A stretch of 64,000 nucleotides of DNA, taken from Rhynochetos jubatus (taxonomy: Eukaryota > Chordata > Aves > Eurypygiformes > Rhynochetidae). Positions 50,039 to 63,100 of this stretch are shown one piece after another; within the stretch, counting starts at the first letter, position 1; every line of letters starts with the position of its first letter. Location: the NCBI GenBank assembly GCA_027574665.1, contig CM050672.1, positions 10,338,001 through 10,402,000 on the forward strand, in the 5' to 3' direction. A model generated the notes under the pieces. It did not search any database. It had not been told where the DNA came from and worked only from the letters and a program-made list of their open reading frames with translations. A program made the translations under genes and the position numbers.

Positions 50039-53000
50039 GAGAATCTCAAGAGCAGGGGGTGGAGCAAGGCAGGCCTCAAACCACGAGAAGCTCCAGCCCA
50101 AAAGGCAGCCAAAATGCAGCCCACATCCAGGAGAATATCAAGAGCAGGGGGTGGAGCAAGCCAGGCCTCAAACCACGAGAAGCTCCAGCCCAAAATGCAG
50201 ACAAAATCCAGCCCACATCCGGGAGAATATCCAGAGCAGGGGGTGGAGCAAGCCAGGCCTCAAACCATGAGAAGCTCCAGCCCAAAAGGCAGCCAAAATC
50301 CAGCCCACCTCCGGGAGAATCTCAAGAGCAGGGGGTGGAGCAAGCCAGGCCTCAAACCACGAGAAGCTCCAGCCCAAAAGGCAGCCAAAATCCAGCCCAC
50401 CTCCGGGAGAATCTCAAGAGCAGGGGGTGGAGCAAGCCAGGCCTCAAACCACGAGAAGCTCCAGCCCTAAAAGGCAGCCAAAATGCAGCCCACATCCGGG
50501 AGAATATCAAGAGCAGGGGGTGGAGCAAGCCAGGCCTCAAACCACGGGAAGCTCCAAACCCAAAATGCAGCCAAAATGCAGCCTACCTCCGGGAGAATAT
50601 CAAGAGCAGGTGGTGGAGCAAGCCAGGCTTCAAACCACGAGAAGCTCCAGTTCAAAAGGCAGCCAAAATGCAGCCCACATCCAGGAGAATCTCAAGAGCA
50701 GGGGGTGGAGGAAGCCAGGCCTCGGACCACGAGAAGCTCCAGCCCAAAAGGCAGCCAAAATGCAGCCCACATCCAGGAGAATCTCAAGAGCAGGGAGTGG
50801 AGCAAGCCAGGCCTCAAACCACGAGAAGCTCAAGCCCAAAAGGCAGCCAAAATGCAGCCCACATCCGGGAGAATTTCAAGAGCAGGGGGTGGAGCAAGCC
50901 AGGCCTCAAACCACGAGAAGCTCCAGCCCTAAAAGAAGCCAAAATTCAGCCCACGTCCGGGAGAATCTCAAGAGCAGGGGGTGGAGCAAGCCAGGCCTCA
51001 AACCACGGGAAGATCCAAACCCAAAATGCAGCCAAAATGCAGCCCACCTCTGGGAGAATATCAAGAGCAGGGGGTGGAGCAAGCCAGGCTTCAAACCACG
51101 AGAAGCTCCAGTTCAAAAGGCAGCCAAAATGCAGCCCACATCATGGAGAATCGCAAGAGCAGGGGGTGGAGGAAGCCAGGCCTCGGACCACGAGAAGCTC
51201 CAGCCCAAAAGGCAGCCAAAATGCAGCCCACATCCAGGAGAATCTCAAGAGCAGGGGGTGGAGCAAGCCAGGCCTCAAACCACGAGAAGCTCAAGCCCAA
51301 AAGGCAGCCAAAATGCAGCCCACATCCGGGACAATTACAAGAGCAGGGGGTGGAGCAAGCCAGGCCTCAAACCACGAGATGCTCCAGCCCTAAAAGCAGC
51401 CAAAATCCAGCCCACATCCGGGAGAATCTCAAGAGCAGGGGGTGGAGCAAGCCAGGCCTCAATCCTCGAGAAGCTCCAAACCCAAATTGCAGCCAAAATG
51501 CAGCCCACCTCCGGCAGAATATCAAGAGCAGGGGGTGGAGCAAGCCAGGCCTCAAACCATGAGAAGCTCCAGCCCAAAAGGCAGCCAAAATGCAGCCCAC
51601 ATCCAGGAGAATATCAAGAGCAGAGGGTGGAGCAAGCCAGGCCTCAAACCATGAGAAGCTCCAGCCCAAAAGGCAGCCAAAATGCAGCCCACATACGGGA
51701 GAATATGAAGAGCAGGGGGTGGAGCAAGCCAGGCCTCAAACCACGAGAAGCTCCAGCCCTAAATGCAGCCAAAATCCAGCCCACATCCGGGAAAATCTCA
51801 AGATCAGGGGGTGGAGCAAGCCAGGCCTCAAACCTCGAGAAGCTCCAGCCCAAAAGGCAGCCAAAATGCAGCCCACATCCGGGAGAATCTCAAGAGCAGG
51901 GGGTGGAGCAAGCCAGGCCTCAAACCACGGGAAGCTCCAAACCCAAAATGCAGCCAAAATGCAGCCCACCTCCGGGAGAATATCAAGAGCAGGGGGTGGA
52001 GCAAGCCAGGCTTCAAACCACGAGAAGCTCCAGTTCAAAAGGCAGCCAAAATGCAGCCCACATCATGGAGAATATCAAGAGCAGGGGGTGGAGGAAGCCA
52101 GGCCTCGGACCAGGAGAAGCTCCAGCCCAAAAGGCAGCCAAAATGCAGCCCACATCCAGGAGAATCTCAAGAGCAGGGGGTGGAGCAAGGCAGGCCTCAA
52201 ACCACGAGAAGCTCCAGCCCAAAATGTAGCCAAAATGCAGCCCACATCCGGGAGAATCTCAAGAGCAGGGGGTGGAGCAAGCCAGGCCTCAAACCACAAG
52301 AAGCTCAAGCCCAAAAGGCAGCCAAAATGCAGCCCACATCCGGGAGAATCTCAAGAGCAGGGGGTGGAGCAAGCCAGGCCTCAAACCACGAGAAGCTCCA
52401 GCCCTAAAAGCAGCCAAAATCCAGCCCACATCAGGGAGAATCTCAAGAGCAGGGGGTGGAGCAAGCCAGGCCTCAATCCTCGAGAAGCTCCAGCCCAAAA
52501 GGCAGCCAAAATGCAGCCCACATCCGGGAGAATCTCAAGAGCAGGGGGTGGAGCAAGCCAGGCCTCAAACCACGGGAAGCTCCAAACCCAAATTGCAGCC
52601 AAAATGCAGCCCACCTCCGGGAGAATCTCAAGAGCAGGGGGTGGAGCAAGCCAGGCCTCAAACCATGAGAAGCTCCAGTTCAAAAGGCAGCCAAAATGCA
52701 GCCCACATCCGGGAGAATCGCAAGAGCAGGGGGTGGAGGAAGCCAGGCCTCGAACCACGAGAAGCTCCAGCCCAAGAGGCAGCCAAAATGCAGCCCACCT
52801 CCGGGAGAATCTCAAGAGCAGGGGGTGGAGCAAGCCAGGCCTCAAACCATGAGAAGCTCCAGCCCTAAAGGCAGTCAAAATGCAGCTCACATGCAGGAGA
52901 ATATCAAGAGCAGGGGGTGGAGCAAGCCAGGCCTCAAACCATGAGAAGCTCCAGTTCAAAATGCAGCCAAAATGCAGCCCATATCCGGGAGAATCGCAAG

Positions 53001-53100
53001 AGCAGGGGGTGGAGGAAGCCAGGCCTCGAACCACGAGAAGCTCCAGCCCAAAATGCAGCCAAAATGCAGCCCACCTCCGGGAGAATCTCAAGAGCAGGGG
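50038..53100. repeat. Start of the 93-bp-monomer subfamily region
   Basis: From 50,554 on, a characteristic 93-bp monomer with CGGGAAGCTCCAAACCC appears, here at 50,554, 51,015, 51,476, 51,937 and 52,582. The first four are exactly 461 bp apart (5 x 92 + 1), suggesting a 5-monomer sub-period. Companion variants are CCAGTTCAAAAGG, GGCCTCGGACCACG and CATCATGGAGAAT. A further one-base insertion (CCCTAAAAGGCAGCC) is at about 50,465. Confidence 0.8.
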
Positions 53101-56100
53101 GTGGAGCAAGCCAGGCCTCAAACCACGAGAAGCTCCAGCCCTAAATGCAGCCAAAATCCAGCCCACATCCGGGAGAATCTCAAGAGCAGGGGGTGGAGCA
53201 AGCCAGGCCTCAAACCACGAGAAGCTCCAGCCCAAAACGCAGCCAAAATGCAGCCCACATCCGGGAGAATCTCAAGAGCAGGGGGTGGAGCAAGCCAGGC
53301 CTCAAACCATGAGAAGGTCCAGCCCTAAAGGCAGCCAAAATGCAGCCCACATCCGGGAGAATCTCAAGAGCAGGGGGTGGAGCAAGCCAGGCCTCAAACC
53401 TCGAGAAGCTCCAGCCCAAAAGGCAGCCAAAATGCAGCCCACATCCGGGAGAATCTCAAGAGCAGGGGGTGGAGCAAGCCAGGCCTCAAACCACGGGAAG
53501 ATCCAAACCCAAAATGCAGCCAAAATGCAGCCCACCTCTGGGAGAATATCAAGAGCAGGGGGTGGAGCAAGCCAGGCTTCAAACCACGAGAAGCTCCAGT
53601 TCAAAAGGCAGCCAAAATGCAGCCCACATCATGGAGATTCGCAAGAGCAGGGGGTGGAGGAAGCCAGGCCTCGGACCACGAGAAGCTCCAGCCCAAAAGG
53701 CAGCCAAAATGCAGCCCACATCCGGGAGAATCTCAAGAGCAGGGGGTGGAGCAAGCCAGGCCTCAAACCACGAGAAGCTCAAGCCCAAAAGGCAGCCAAA
53801 ATGCAGCCCACATCCGGGACAATTACAAGAGCAGGGGGTGGAGCAAGCCAGGCCTCAAACCACGAGAAGCTCCAGCCCTAAAAGCAGCCAAAATCCAGCC
53901 CACATCCGGGAGAATCTCAAGAGCAGGGGGTGGAGCAAGCCTGGCCTCAATCCTCGAGAAGCTCCAGCCCAAAAGGCAGCCAAAATGCAGCCCACATCCG
54001 GGAGAATCTCAAGAGCAGGGGGTGGAGCAAGCCAGGCCTCAAACCACGGGAAGCTCCAGCCCAAAAGGCAGCCAAAATGCAGCCCACATCATGGAGAATA
54101 TCAAGAGCAGGGGGTGGAGGAAGCCGGGCCTCGGACCAGGAGAAGCTCCAGCCCAAAAGGCAGCCAAAATGCAGCCCACATCATGGAGAATATCAAGAGC
54201 AGGGGGTGGAGGAAGCCGGGCCTCGGACCAGGAGAAGCTCCAGCCCAAAAGGCAGCCAAAATGCAGCCCACATCCAGGAGAATCTCAAGAGCAGGGGGTG
54301 GAGCAAACCAGGCCTCAAACCACAAGAAGCTCAAGCCCAAAAGGCAGCCAAAATGCAGCCCACATCCGGGAGAATCTCAAGAGCACGGGGTGGAGCAAGC
54401 CAGGCCTCAAACCATGAGAAGGTCCACCCCTAAAGGCAGCCAAAATGCAGCCCACATACGGCAGAATATGAAGAGCATGGGGTGGAGCAAGCCAGGCCTC
54501 AAACCACGAGAAGCTCCAGCCCCAAATGCAGCCAAAATCCAGCCCACATCCGGGAGAATCTCAAGAGCAGGGGGTGGAGCAAGCCAGGCCTCAAACCTCG
54601 AGAAGCTCCAGCCCAAAAGGCAGCCAAAATGCAGCCCACATCCGGGAGAATCTCAAGAGCAGGGGGTGGAGCAAGCCAGGCCTCAAACCACGGGAAGCTC
54701 CAAACCCAAAATGCAGCCAAAATGCAGCCCACCTCCCGGAGAATATCAAGAGCAGGGGGTGGAGCAAGCCAGGCTTCAAACCACGAGAAGCTCCAGTTCA
54801 AAAGCCAGCCAAAATGCAGCCCACATCCAGGAGAATCTCAAGAGCAGGGGGTGGAGCAAGCCAGGCCTCAAACCACGAGAAGCTCCAGCCCAAAAGGCAG
54901 CCAAAATGCAGCCCACATCCGGGACAATTTCAAGAGCAGGGGGTGGAGCAAGCCAGGCCTCAAACCACGAGAAGCTCCAGCCCTAAAAGCAGCCAAAATC
55001 CAGCCCACATCCGGGAGAATCTCAAGAGCAGGGGGTGGAGCAAGCCAGGCCTCAAACCACGAGAAGCTCCAGCCCAAAAGGCAGCCAAAATGCAGCCCAC
55101 ATCCGGGAGAATCTCAAGAGCAGGGGGTGGAGCAAGCCAGGCCTCAAACCACGGGAAGCTCCAAACCCAAATTGCAGCCAAAATGCAGCCCACATCCGGG
55201 AGAATCTCAAGAGCAGGGGGTGGAGCAAGCCAGGCCTCAAACCACGAGAAGCTCCAGACCAAAAGGAAGCCAAAATGCAGCCCACATCCGGGAGAATCTC
55301 AAGAGCAGGGGGTGGAGCAAGCCAGGCCTCAAACCACGAGAAGCTCCAGCCCAAAAGGCAGCCAAAATGCAGCCCACATCCGGGAGAATCTCAAGAGCAG
55401 GGGCTGGAGCAAGCCAGGCCTCAAACCACGAGAAGCTCCAGCCCAAAATACAGCCAAAATCCAGCCCACATCCGGGAGAATCTCAAGAGCAGGGGTTGGA
55501 GCAAGCCAGGCCTCAAACCTCGAGAACATCCAGCCCAAAAAGCAGCCAAAATGCAGCCCACATCCGGGAGAATCTCAAGAGCAGGGGGTGGAGCAAGCCA
55601 GGCCTCAAACCATGAGAAGCTCCAGCCCAAAATGCAGCCAAAATGCAGCCCACCTCCGGGAGAATCTCAAGAGCAGGGGGTGGAGCAAGCCAGGCCTCAA
55701 ACCATGAGAAGGTCCAGCCCTAAAGGCAGCCAAAATGCAGCCCACATACGGGAGAATATGAAGAGCATGGGGTGGAGTAAGCCAGGCCTCAAACCACGAG
55801 AAGCTCCAGCCCTAAATGCAGCCAAAATCCAGCCCACATCCGCGAGAATATAAAGAGCAGGGGGTGGAGCAAGCCAGGCCTCAAACCACGAGAAGCTCCA
55901 GCCCAAAACGCAGCCAAAATGCAGCCCACATCCGGGAGAATCTCAAGAGCAGGGGGTGGAGCAAGCCAGGCCTCAAACCATGAGAAGGTCCAGCCCTAAA
56001 GGCAGCCAAAATGCAGCCCACATCCGGGAGAATCTCAAGAGCAGGGGGTGGAGCAAGCCAGGCCTCAATCCTCGAGAAGCTCCAGCCCAAAAGGCAGCCA

Positions 56101-56610
56101 AACTCCAGCCCACATCCGGGAGAATCTCAAGAGCAGGGGGTGGAGCAAGCCAGGCCTCAAACCACGGGAAGATCCAAACCCAAAATGCAGCCAAAATGCA
56201 GCCCACCTCTGGGAGAATATCAAGAGCAGGGGGTGGAGCAAGCCAGGCTTCAAACCACGAGAAGCTCCAGTTCAAAATGCAGCCAAAATGCAGCCCACAT
56301 CATGGAGAATCGCAAGAGCAGGGGGTGGAGGAAGCCAGGCCTCGGACCACGAGAAGCTCCAGCCCAAAAGGCAGCCAAAATGCAGCCCACATCCGGGAGA
56401 ATCTCAAGAGCAGGGGGTGGAGCAAGCCAGGCCTCAAACCACGAGAAGCTCAAGCCCAAAAGGCAGCCAAAATGCAGCCCACATCCGGGACAATTACAAG
56501 AGCAGGGGGTGGAGCAAGCCAGGCCTCAAACCACGAGAAGCTCCAGCCCTAAAAGCAGCCAAAATCCAGCCCACATCCGGGAGAATCTCAAGAGCAGGGG
56601 GTGGAGCAAG
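53100..56610. repeat. Macro-repeat of about 2.7-2.86 kb, first copy plus start of second
   Basis: Monomers at 53.2-54.1 kb recur at 55.9-56.8 kb at 2,671 bp (29 x 92 + 3). Monomers at 54.4-55.2 kb recur at 57.3-58.1 kb at 2,856 bp (31 x 92 + 4). The offset is 2,764 bp at 54.1-54.3 kb and at about 55.3 kb, because single monomers were gained or lost. The 93-bp marker monomers lie at 53,503, 54,700, 55,161 and 56,174. Confidence 0.8.
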
Positions 56611-58361
56611 CCAGGCCTCAATCCTCGAGAAGCTCCAGCCCAAAAGGCAGCCAAAATGCAGCCCACATCCGGGAGAATCTCAAGAGCAGGGGGTGGAGCA
56701 AGCCAGGCCTCAAACCACGGGAAGCTCCAAACCCAAATGGCAGCCAAAATGCAGCCCACCTCCGGCAGAATATCAAGAGCAGGGGGTGGAGCAAGCCAGG
56801 CCTCGAACCACGAGAAGCTCCAGCCCAAAAGGCAGCCAAAATGCAGCCCACATCATGGAGAATATCAAGAGCAGGGGGTGGAGGAAGCCGGGCCTCGGAC
56901 CAGGAGAAGCTCCAGCCCAAAAGGCAGCCAAAATGCAGCCCACATCATGGAGAATATCAAGAGCAGGGGGTGGAGGAAGCCGGGCCTCGGACCAGGAGAA
57001 GCTCCAGCCCAAAAGGCAGCCAAAATGCAGCCCACATCCAGGAGAATCTCAAGAGCAGGGGGTGGAGCAAACCAGGCCTCAAACCACAAGAAGCTCAAGC
57101 CCAAAAGGCAGCCAAAATGCAGCCCACATCCGGGACAATTTCAAGAGCAGGGGGTGGAGCAAGCCAGGCCTCAAACCACGAGAAGCTCCAGCCCAAAATG
57201 CAGCCAAAATGCAGCCCACATCCGGGAGAATCTCAAGAGCACGGGGTGGAGCAAGCCAGGCCTCAAACCATGAGAAGGTCCACCCCTAAATGCAGCCAAA
57301 ATGCAGCCCACATACGGCAGAATATGAAGAGCATGGGGTGGAGCAAGCCAGGCCTCAAACCACGAGAAGCTCCAGCCCCAAATGCAGCCAAAATCCAGCC
57401 CACATCCGGGAGAATCTCAAGAGCAGGGGGTGGAGCAAGCCAGGCCTCAAACCTCGAGAAGCTCCAGCCCAAAAGGCAGCCAAAATCCAGCCCACATCCG
57501 GGAGAATCTCAAGAGCAGGGGGTGGAGCAAGCCAGGCCTCAAACCACGGGAAGCTCCAAACCCAAAATGCAGCCAAAATGCAGCCCACCTCCCGGAGAAT
57601 ATCAAGAGCAGGGGGTGGAGCAAGCCAGGCTTCAAACCACGAGAAGCTCCAGTTCAAAAGCCAGCCAAAATGCAGCCCACATCCAGGAGAATCTCAAGAG
57701 CAGGGGGTGGAGCAAGCCAGGCCTCAAACCACGAGAAGCTCCAGCCCAAAAGGCAGCCAAAATGCAGCCCACATCCGGGACAATTTCAAGAGCAGGGGGT
57801 GGAGCAAGCCAGGCCTCAAACCACGAGAAGCTCCAGCCCTAAAAGCAGCCAAAATCCAGCCCACATCCGGGAGAATCTCAAGAGCAGGGGGTGGAGCAAG
57901 CCAGGCCTCAAACCACGAGAAGCTCCAGCCCAAAAGGCAGCCAAAATGCAGCCCACATCCGGGAGAATCTCAAGAGCAGGGGGTGGAGCAAGCCAGGCCT
58001 CAAACCACGGGAAGCTCCAAACCCAAATTGCAGCCAAAATGCAGCCCACATCCGGGAGAATCTCAAGAGCAGGGGGTGGAGCAAGCCAGGCCTCAAACCA
58101 CGAGAAGCTCCAGACCAAAAGGAAGCCAAAATGCAGCCCACATCCGGGAGAATCTCAAGAGCAGGGGGTGGAGCAAGCCAGGCCTCAAACCACGAGAAGC
58201 TCCAGCCCAAAATACAGCCAAAATCCAGCCCACATCCGGGAGAATCTCAAGAGCAGGGGTTGGAGCAAGCCAGGCCTCAAACCTCGAGAACATCCAGCCC
58301 AAAAAGCAGCCAAAATGCAGCCCACATCCGGGAGAATCTCAAGAGCAGGGGGTGGAGCAAG
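56610..58361. repeat. 19-monomer higher-order repeat, copy 1 (1,751 bp)
   Basis: The period is 19 x 92 + 3. The three extra bases come from 93-bp monomers at 56,727, 57,556 and 58,017. Markers recurring 1,751 bp later include two adjacent CATCATGGAGAATATC monomers (56,850 and 56,942), GGTCCACCCCTAAATGC (57,278) and CATACGGCAGAATATG (57,310). Confidence 0.92.
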
Positions 58362-60112
58362 CCAGGCCTCAATCCTCGAGAAGCTCCAGCCCAAAAGGCA
58401 GCCAAAATGCAGCCCACATCCGGGAGAATCTCAAGAGCAGGGGGTGGAGCAAGCCAGGCCTCAAACCACGGGAAGCTCCAAACCCAAATGGCAGCCAAAA
58501 TGCAGCCCACCTCCGGCAGAATATCAAGAGCAGGGGGTGGAGCAAGCCAGGCCTCGAACCACGAGAAGCTCCAGCCCAAAAGGCAGCCAAAATGCAGCCC
58601 ACATCATGGAGAATATCAAGAGCAGGGGGTGGAGGAAGCCGGGCCTCGGACCAGGAGAAGCTCCAGCCCAAAAGGCAGCCAAAATGCAGCCCACATCATG
58701 GAGAATATCAAGAGCAGGGGGTGGAGGAAGCCGGGCCTCGGACCAGGAGAAGCTCCAGCCCAAAAGGCAGCCAAAATGCAGCCCACATCCAGGAGAATCT
58801 CAAGAGCAGGGGGTGGAGCAAACCAGGCCTCAAACCACAAGAAGCTCAAGCCCAAAAGGCAGCCAAAATGCAGCCCACATCCGGGACAATTTCAAGAGCA
58901 GGGGGTGGAGCAAGCCAGGCCTCAAACCACGAGAAGCTCCAGCCCAAAATGCAGCCAAAATGCAGCCCACATCCGGGAGAATCTCAAGAGCACGGGGTGG
59001 AGCAAGCCAGGCCTCAAACCATGAGAAGGTCCACCCCTAAATGCAGCCAAAATGCAGCCCACATACGGCAGAATATGAAGAGCATGGGGTGGAGCAAGCC
59101 AGGCCTCAAACCACGAGAAGCTCCAGCCCCAAATGCAGCCAAAATCCAGCCCACATCCGGGAGAATCTCAAGAGCAGGGGGTGGAGCAAGCCAGGCCTCA
59201 AACCTCGAGAAGCTCCAGCCCAAAAGGCAGCCAAAATCCAGCCCACATCCGGGAGAATCTCAAGAGCAGGGGGTGGAGCAAGCCAGGCCTCAAACCACGG
59301 GAAGCTCCAAACCCAAAATGCAGCCAAAATGCAGCCCACCTCCCGGAGAATATCAAGAGCAGGGGGTGGAGCAAGCCAGGCTTCAAACCACGAGAAGCTC
59401 CAGTTCAAAAGCCAGCCAAAATGCAGCCCACATCCAGGAGAATCTCAAGAGCAGGGGGTGGAGCAAGCCAGGCCTCAAACCACGAGAAGCTCCAGCCCAA
59501 AAGGCAGCCAAAATGCAGCCCACATCCGGGACAATTTCAAGAGCAGGGGGTGGAGCAAGCCAGGCCTCAAACCACGAGAAGCTCCAGCCCTAAAAGCAGC
59601 CAAAATCCAGCCCACATCCGGGAGAATCTCAAGAGCAGGGGGTGGAGCAAGCCAGGCCTCAAACCACGAGAAGCTCCAGCCCAAAAGGCAGCCAAAATGC
59701 AGCCCACATCCGGGAGAATCTCAAGAGCAGGGGGTGGAGCAAGCCAGGCCTCAAACCACGGGAAGCTCCAAACCCAAATTGCAGCCAAAATGCAGCCCAC
59801 ATCCGGGAGAATCTCAAGAGCAGGGGGTGGAGCAAGCCAGGCCTCAAACCACGAGAAGCTCCAGACCAAAAGGAAGCCAAAATGCAGCCCACATCCGGGA
59901 GAATCTCAAGAGCAGGGGGTGGAGCAAGCCAGGCCTCAAACCACGAGAAGCTCCAGCCCAAAATACAGCCAAAATCCAGCCCACATCCGGGAGAATCTCA
60001 AGAGCAGGGGTTGGAGCAAGCCAGGCCTCAAACCTCGAGAACATCCAGCCCAAAAAGCAGCCAAAATGCAGCCCACATCCGGGAGAATCTCAAGAGCAGG
60101 GGGTGGAGCAAG
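58361..60112. repeat. 19-monomer higher-order repeat, copy 2 (1,751 bp)
   Basis: This is the head-to-tail partner of the previous block, with 93-bp monomers at 58,478, 59,307 and 59,768 and the paired CATCATGGAG monomers at 58,601 and 58,693. Inspection shows almost no differences between the two copies. This makes it one of the youngest duplications in the window, or a possible assembly duplication. Confidence 0.9.
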
Positions 60113-63100
60113 CCAGGCCTCAAACCATGAGAAGCTCCAGCCCAAAATGCAGCCAAAATGCAGCCCACAACCGGGAGAATCTCAAGAGCAGGGGGTGGAG
60201 CAAGCCAGGCCTCAAACCACGAGAAGCTCCAGCCCTAAAGGCAGCCAAATTGCAGCCCACATGTGGGAGAATCTCAATGGCAGAGTTTGGAGCAAGCCAG
60301 GCTTCAAACCTTGTGAAGATCCAGCCCAAAAGGCAGCCAAAATGCAGCCCACATCCGGGAGAATCTCAAGAGCAGGGGGTGGAGCAAGCCAGGCCTCAAA
60401 CCACGAGAAGCTCCAGCCCAAAAGGCAGCCAAAATGCAGCCCACCTCCGGGAGAATATCAAGAGCAGGGGGTGGAGCAAGCCAGGCCTCAAACCACGAGA
60501 AGCTCTAGCCCAAACTGCAGACAAAATGCAGCTCACATCCGGGAGAATATCCAGAGCAGGGGGTGGATAAAGGCAGGCCTCAAACCTCGAGAAGCTCCAG
60601 CCCAAAATGCAGCCAAAATGCAGCCCACATCAGGGAGAATCTCAAGAGCAGGGGGTGGAGCAAGCCAGGCCTCAAACCACGAGAAGCTCAAGCCCAAAAG
60701 TCAGCCAAAATGCAGCCCACATCCGGGACAATTTCAAGAGGAGGGGTTGGAGGAAGCCAGGCCTCAAACCACGAGAAGCTCCAGCCCTAAAAGCAGCCAA
60801 AATGCAGCCCACATCCGGAAGAATCGCAAGAGCAGGGGGTGGAGCAAGCCAGGCCTCAAACCACGAGAAGCTCCAGCCCTAAAGACAGACAAAATCCAGC
60901 CCAAATCCGGGAGAATATAAAGAGCAGGGGGTGGAGCAAGCCAGGCCTCAAATCATGAGAAGCTCCAGCCCTAAAGGCAGCCAAAATGCAGCCCACATCC
61001 GGGAGAATCTCAAGAGCAGAGGGTGGAGCAAGCCAGGCCTCAAACCACAAGAAGCTATAGCCCAAAAGGCAGCCAAAATGCAGCCCACCTCCAGGAGAAT
61101 CTCAAGAGCAGGGGGTGGAGCAAGCCAGGCCACAAACCTCTAGAAGCTCCAGCCCAAAAGGCAGCGAAAATGCAGCCCACCTCCGGGAGAATCTCAAGAG
61201 CAGAGGGTGGAGCAAGGCAGGCCTCAAACCACGAGAAGCTCCGGTCCAAAATGCAGCCAAAATGCAGCCCACATACAGGAGAATCTCAAGAGCAGGGGGT
61301 GGAGCAAGCCAGGCCTCAAACCACGAGAAGCTCCAGCCGAAGTATCAGCCAAAATACAGCCCACATCCGGGAGAATCTGAAGAACAGGCTGTGGAGCAAG
61401 GCAGGCCTCAAACCAGGTGAAGCTCCAGCCCAAAATGCAGAGAACATCCAGCCCACATCTGGGAGAATCTCAAGAGCAGGGGGTGGAGCAAGCCAGGCCT
61501 CAAACCTCGAGAAGCTCCAGCCCAAAAGGCATCCAATATGCAGCCCATATCCAGGAGAATCTCAAGAGCAGGGGGTGGAGCAAGCCAGGCCTCAAACCAG
61601 GTGAAGCTCCAGCCCAAAAGGCAGCCAAAATGCAGCCCACATCCGGGACAATATCAAGAGCAGGGCGTGGAGCAAGCCAGGCCTCAAACCACGAGAAGCT
61701 CCAGCCCAAAAGGCAGCCAAAATGCAGCCCACTTCCCGGAGAATCTCAAGAGCAGGGGGTGGAGCAAGCCAGGCCTCAAACCTCGAGAAGCTCCAGCCCA
61801 AAAAGCAGCCAAAATGCAGCCCACATGCGGGAGAATCTCAAGAGCAGGGGGTGGAGCAAGCCAGGCCTCAAACCACGAGAAGCTCCAGCCCAAAAGGCAT
61901 CCAAAATGCAGCCCACCTCCGGGAGAATCTCAAGAGCAGGGGTTTGAGCAAGCCAGGCCTCAAACCTCGAGAAGCTCCAGCCCAAAAAGCAGCCAAAATG
62001 CAGCCCACATGCGGGAGAATCTCAAGAGCAGGGGGTGGAGCAAGCCAGGCCTCAAACCACGAGAAGCTCCAGTCCAAAAGGCAGCCAAAATGCAGCCCAC
62101 GTCCGGGAGAATCTCAAGAGCAGGGGTTGGAGCAAGGCAGGCCTCAAACCACGAGAAGCTCCAGCCCAAAAGGCAGCCAAAATGCAGCCCACGTCCGGGA
62201 GAATCTCAAGAGCAGGGGGTGGAGCAAGCCAGGCCTCAAACCACGAGAAGCTCCAGCCCAAAAGGCAGCCAAAATGCAGCCCACATCCGGGAGAATCTCA
62301 AGAGCAGGGGGTGGAGCAAGCCAGGCCTCAAACCACGAGAAGCTCCAGCCAAAAAGGCAGCCAAACTCCAGGACACATCTGGGAAAATCTCAAGAGCAGG
62401 GGGTGGAGCAAGGCAGGCCTCAAACCACGAGAAGCTCCAGCCCAAAAGAAAGCCAAAATGCAGCCCACATCCGGGAGAATCTCAAGAGCAGGGGGTGGAG
62501 CAAGCCAGGCCTCAAACCACGAGAAGCTCCAGCCCAAAAGGCAGCCAAACTCCAGCCCACGTCCGGGAGAATCTCAAGAGCAGGGGGTGGAGCAAGCCAG
62601 GCCTCAAACCACGAGAAGCTCCAGCCCAAAAGGCATCCAATATGCAGCCCACATCCAGGAGAATCTCAAGAGCAGGGTTTGGAGCAAGCCAGGGCTCAAA
62701 CCACGAGAAGCTCCAGCCCAAAAGAAAGCCAAAATACAGCCCACATCCGGAAGAATCTCAAGAGTAGGGGGTGGAGCAAGCCAGGCCTCAAACCACGAGA
62801 AGCTCCAGCCCAAAAGGCAGCCAAAATGCAGCCCACCTCCGGGAGAATCTCAAGAGCAGGGGGTGGAGCAAGCCAGGCCTCAAACCTCGAGAAGCTCCAG
62901 CCCAAAAGGCAGCCAAAATCCAGCCCACCTCCGGGAGAATCTCAAGAGCAGGGGGTGGAGCAAGCCAGGCCTCAAACCTCGAGAAGCTCCAGCCCAAAAG
63001 GCAGAGAACATCCAGCCCACATCTGGGAGAATCTCAAGAGCAGGGGGTGGAGCAAGCCAGGCCTCAAACCACGAGAAGCTCCAGCCCAAAAGGCATCCAA

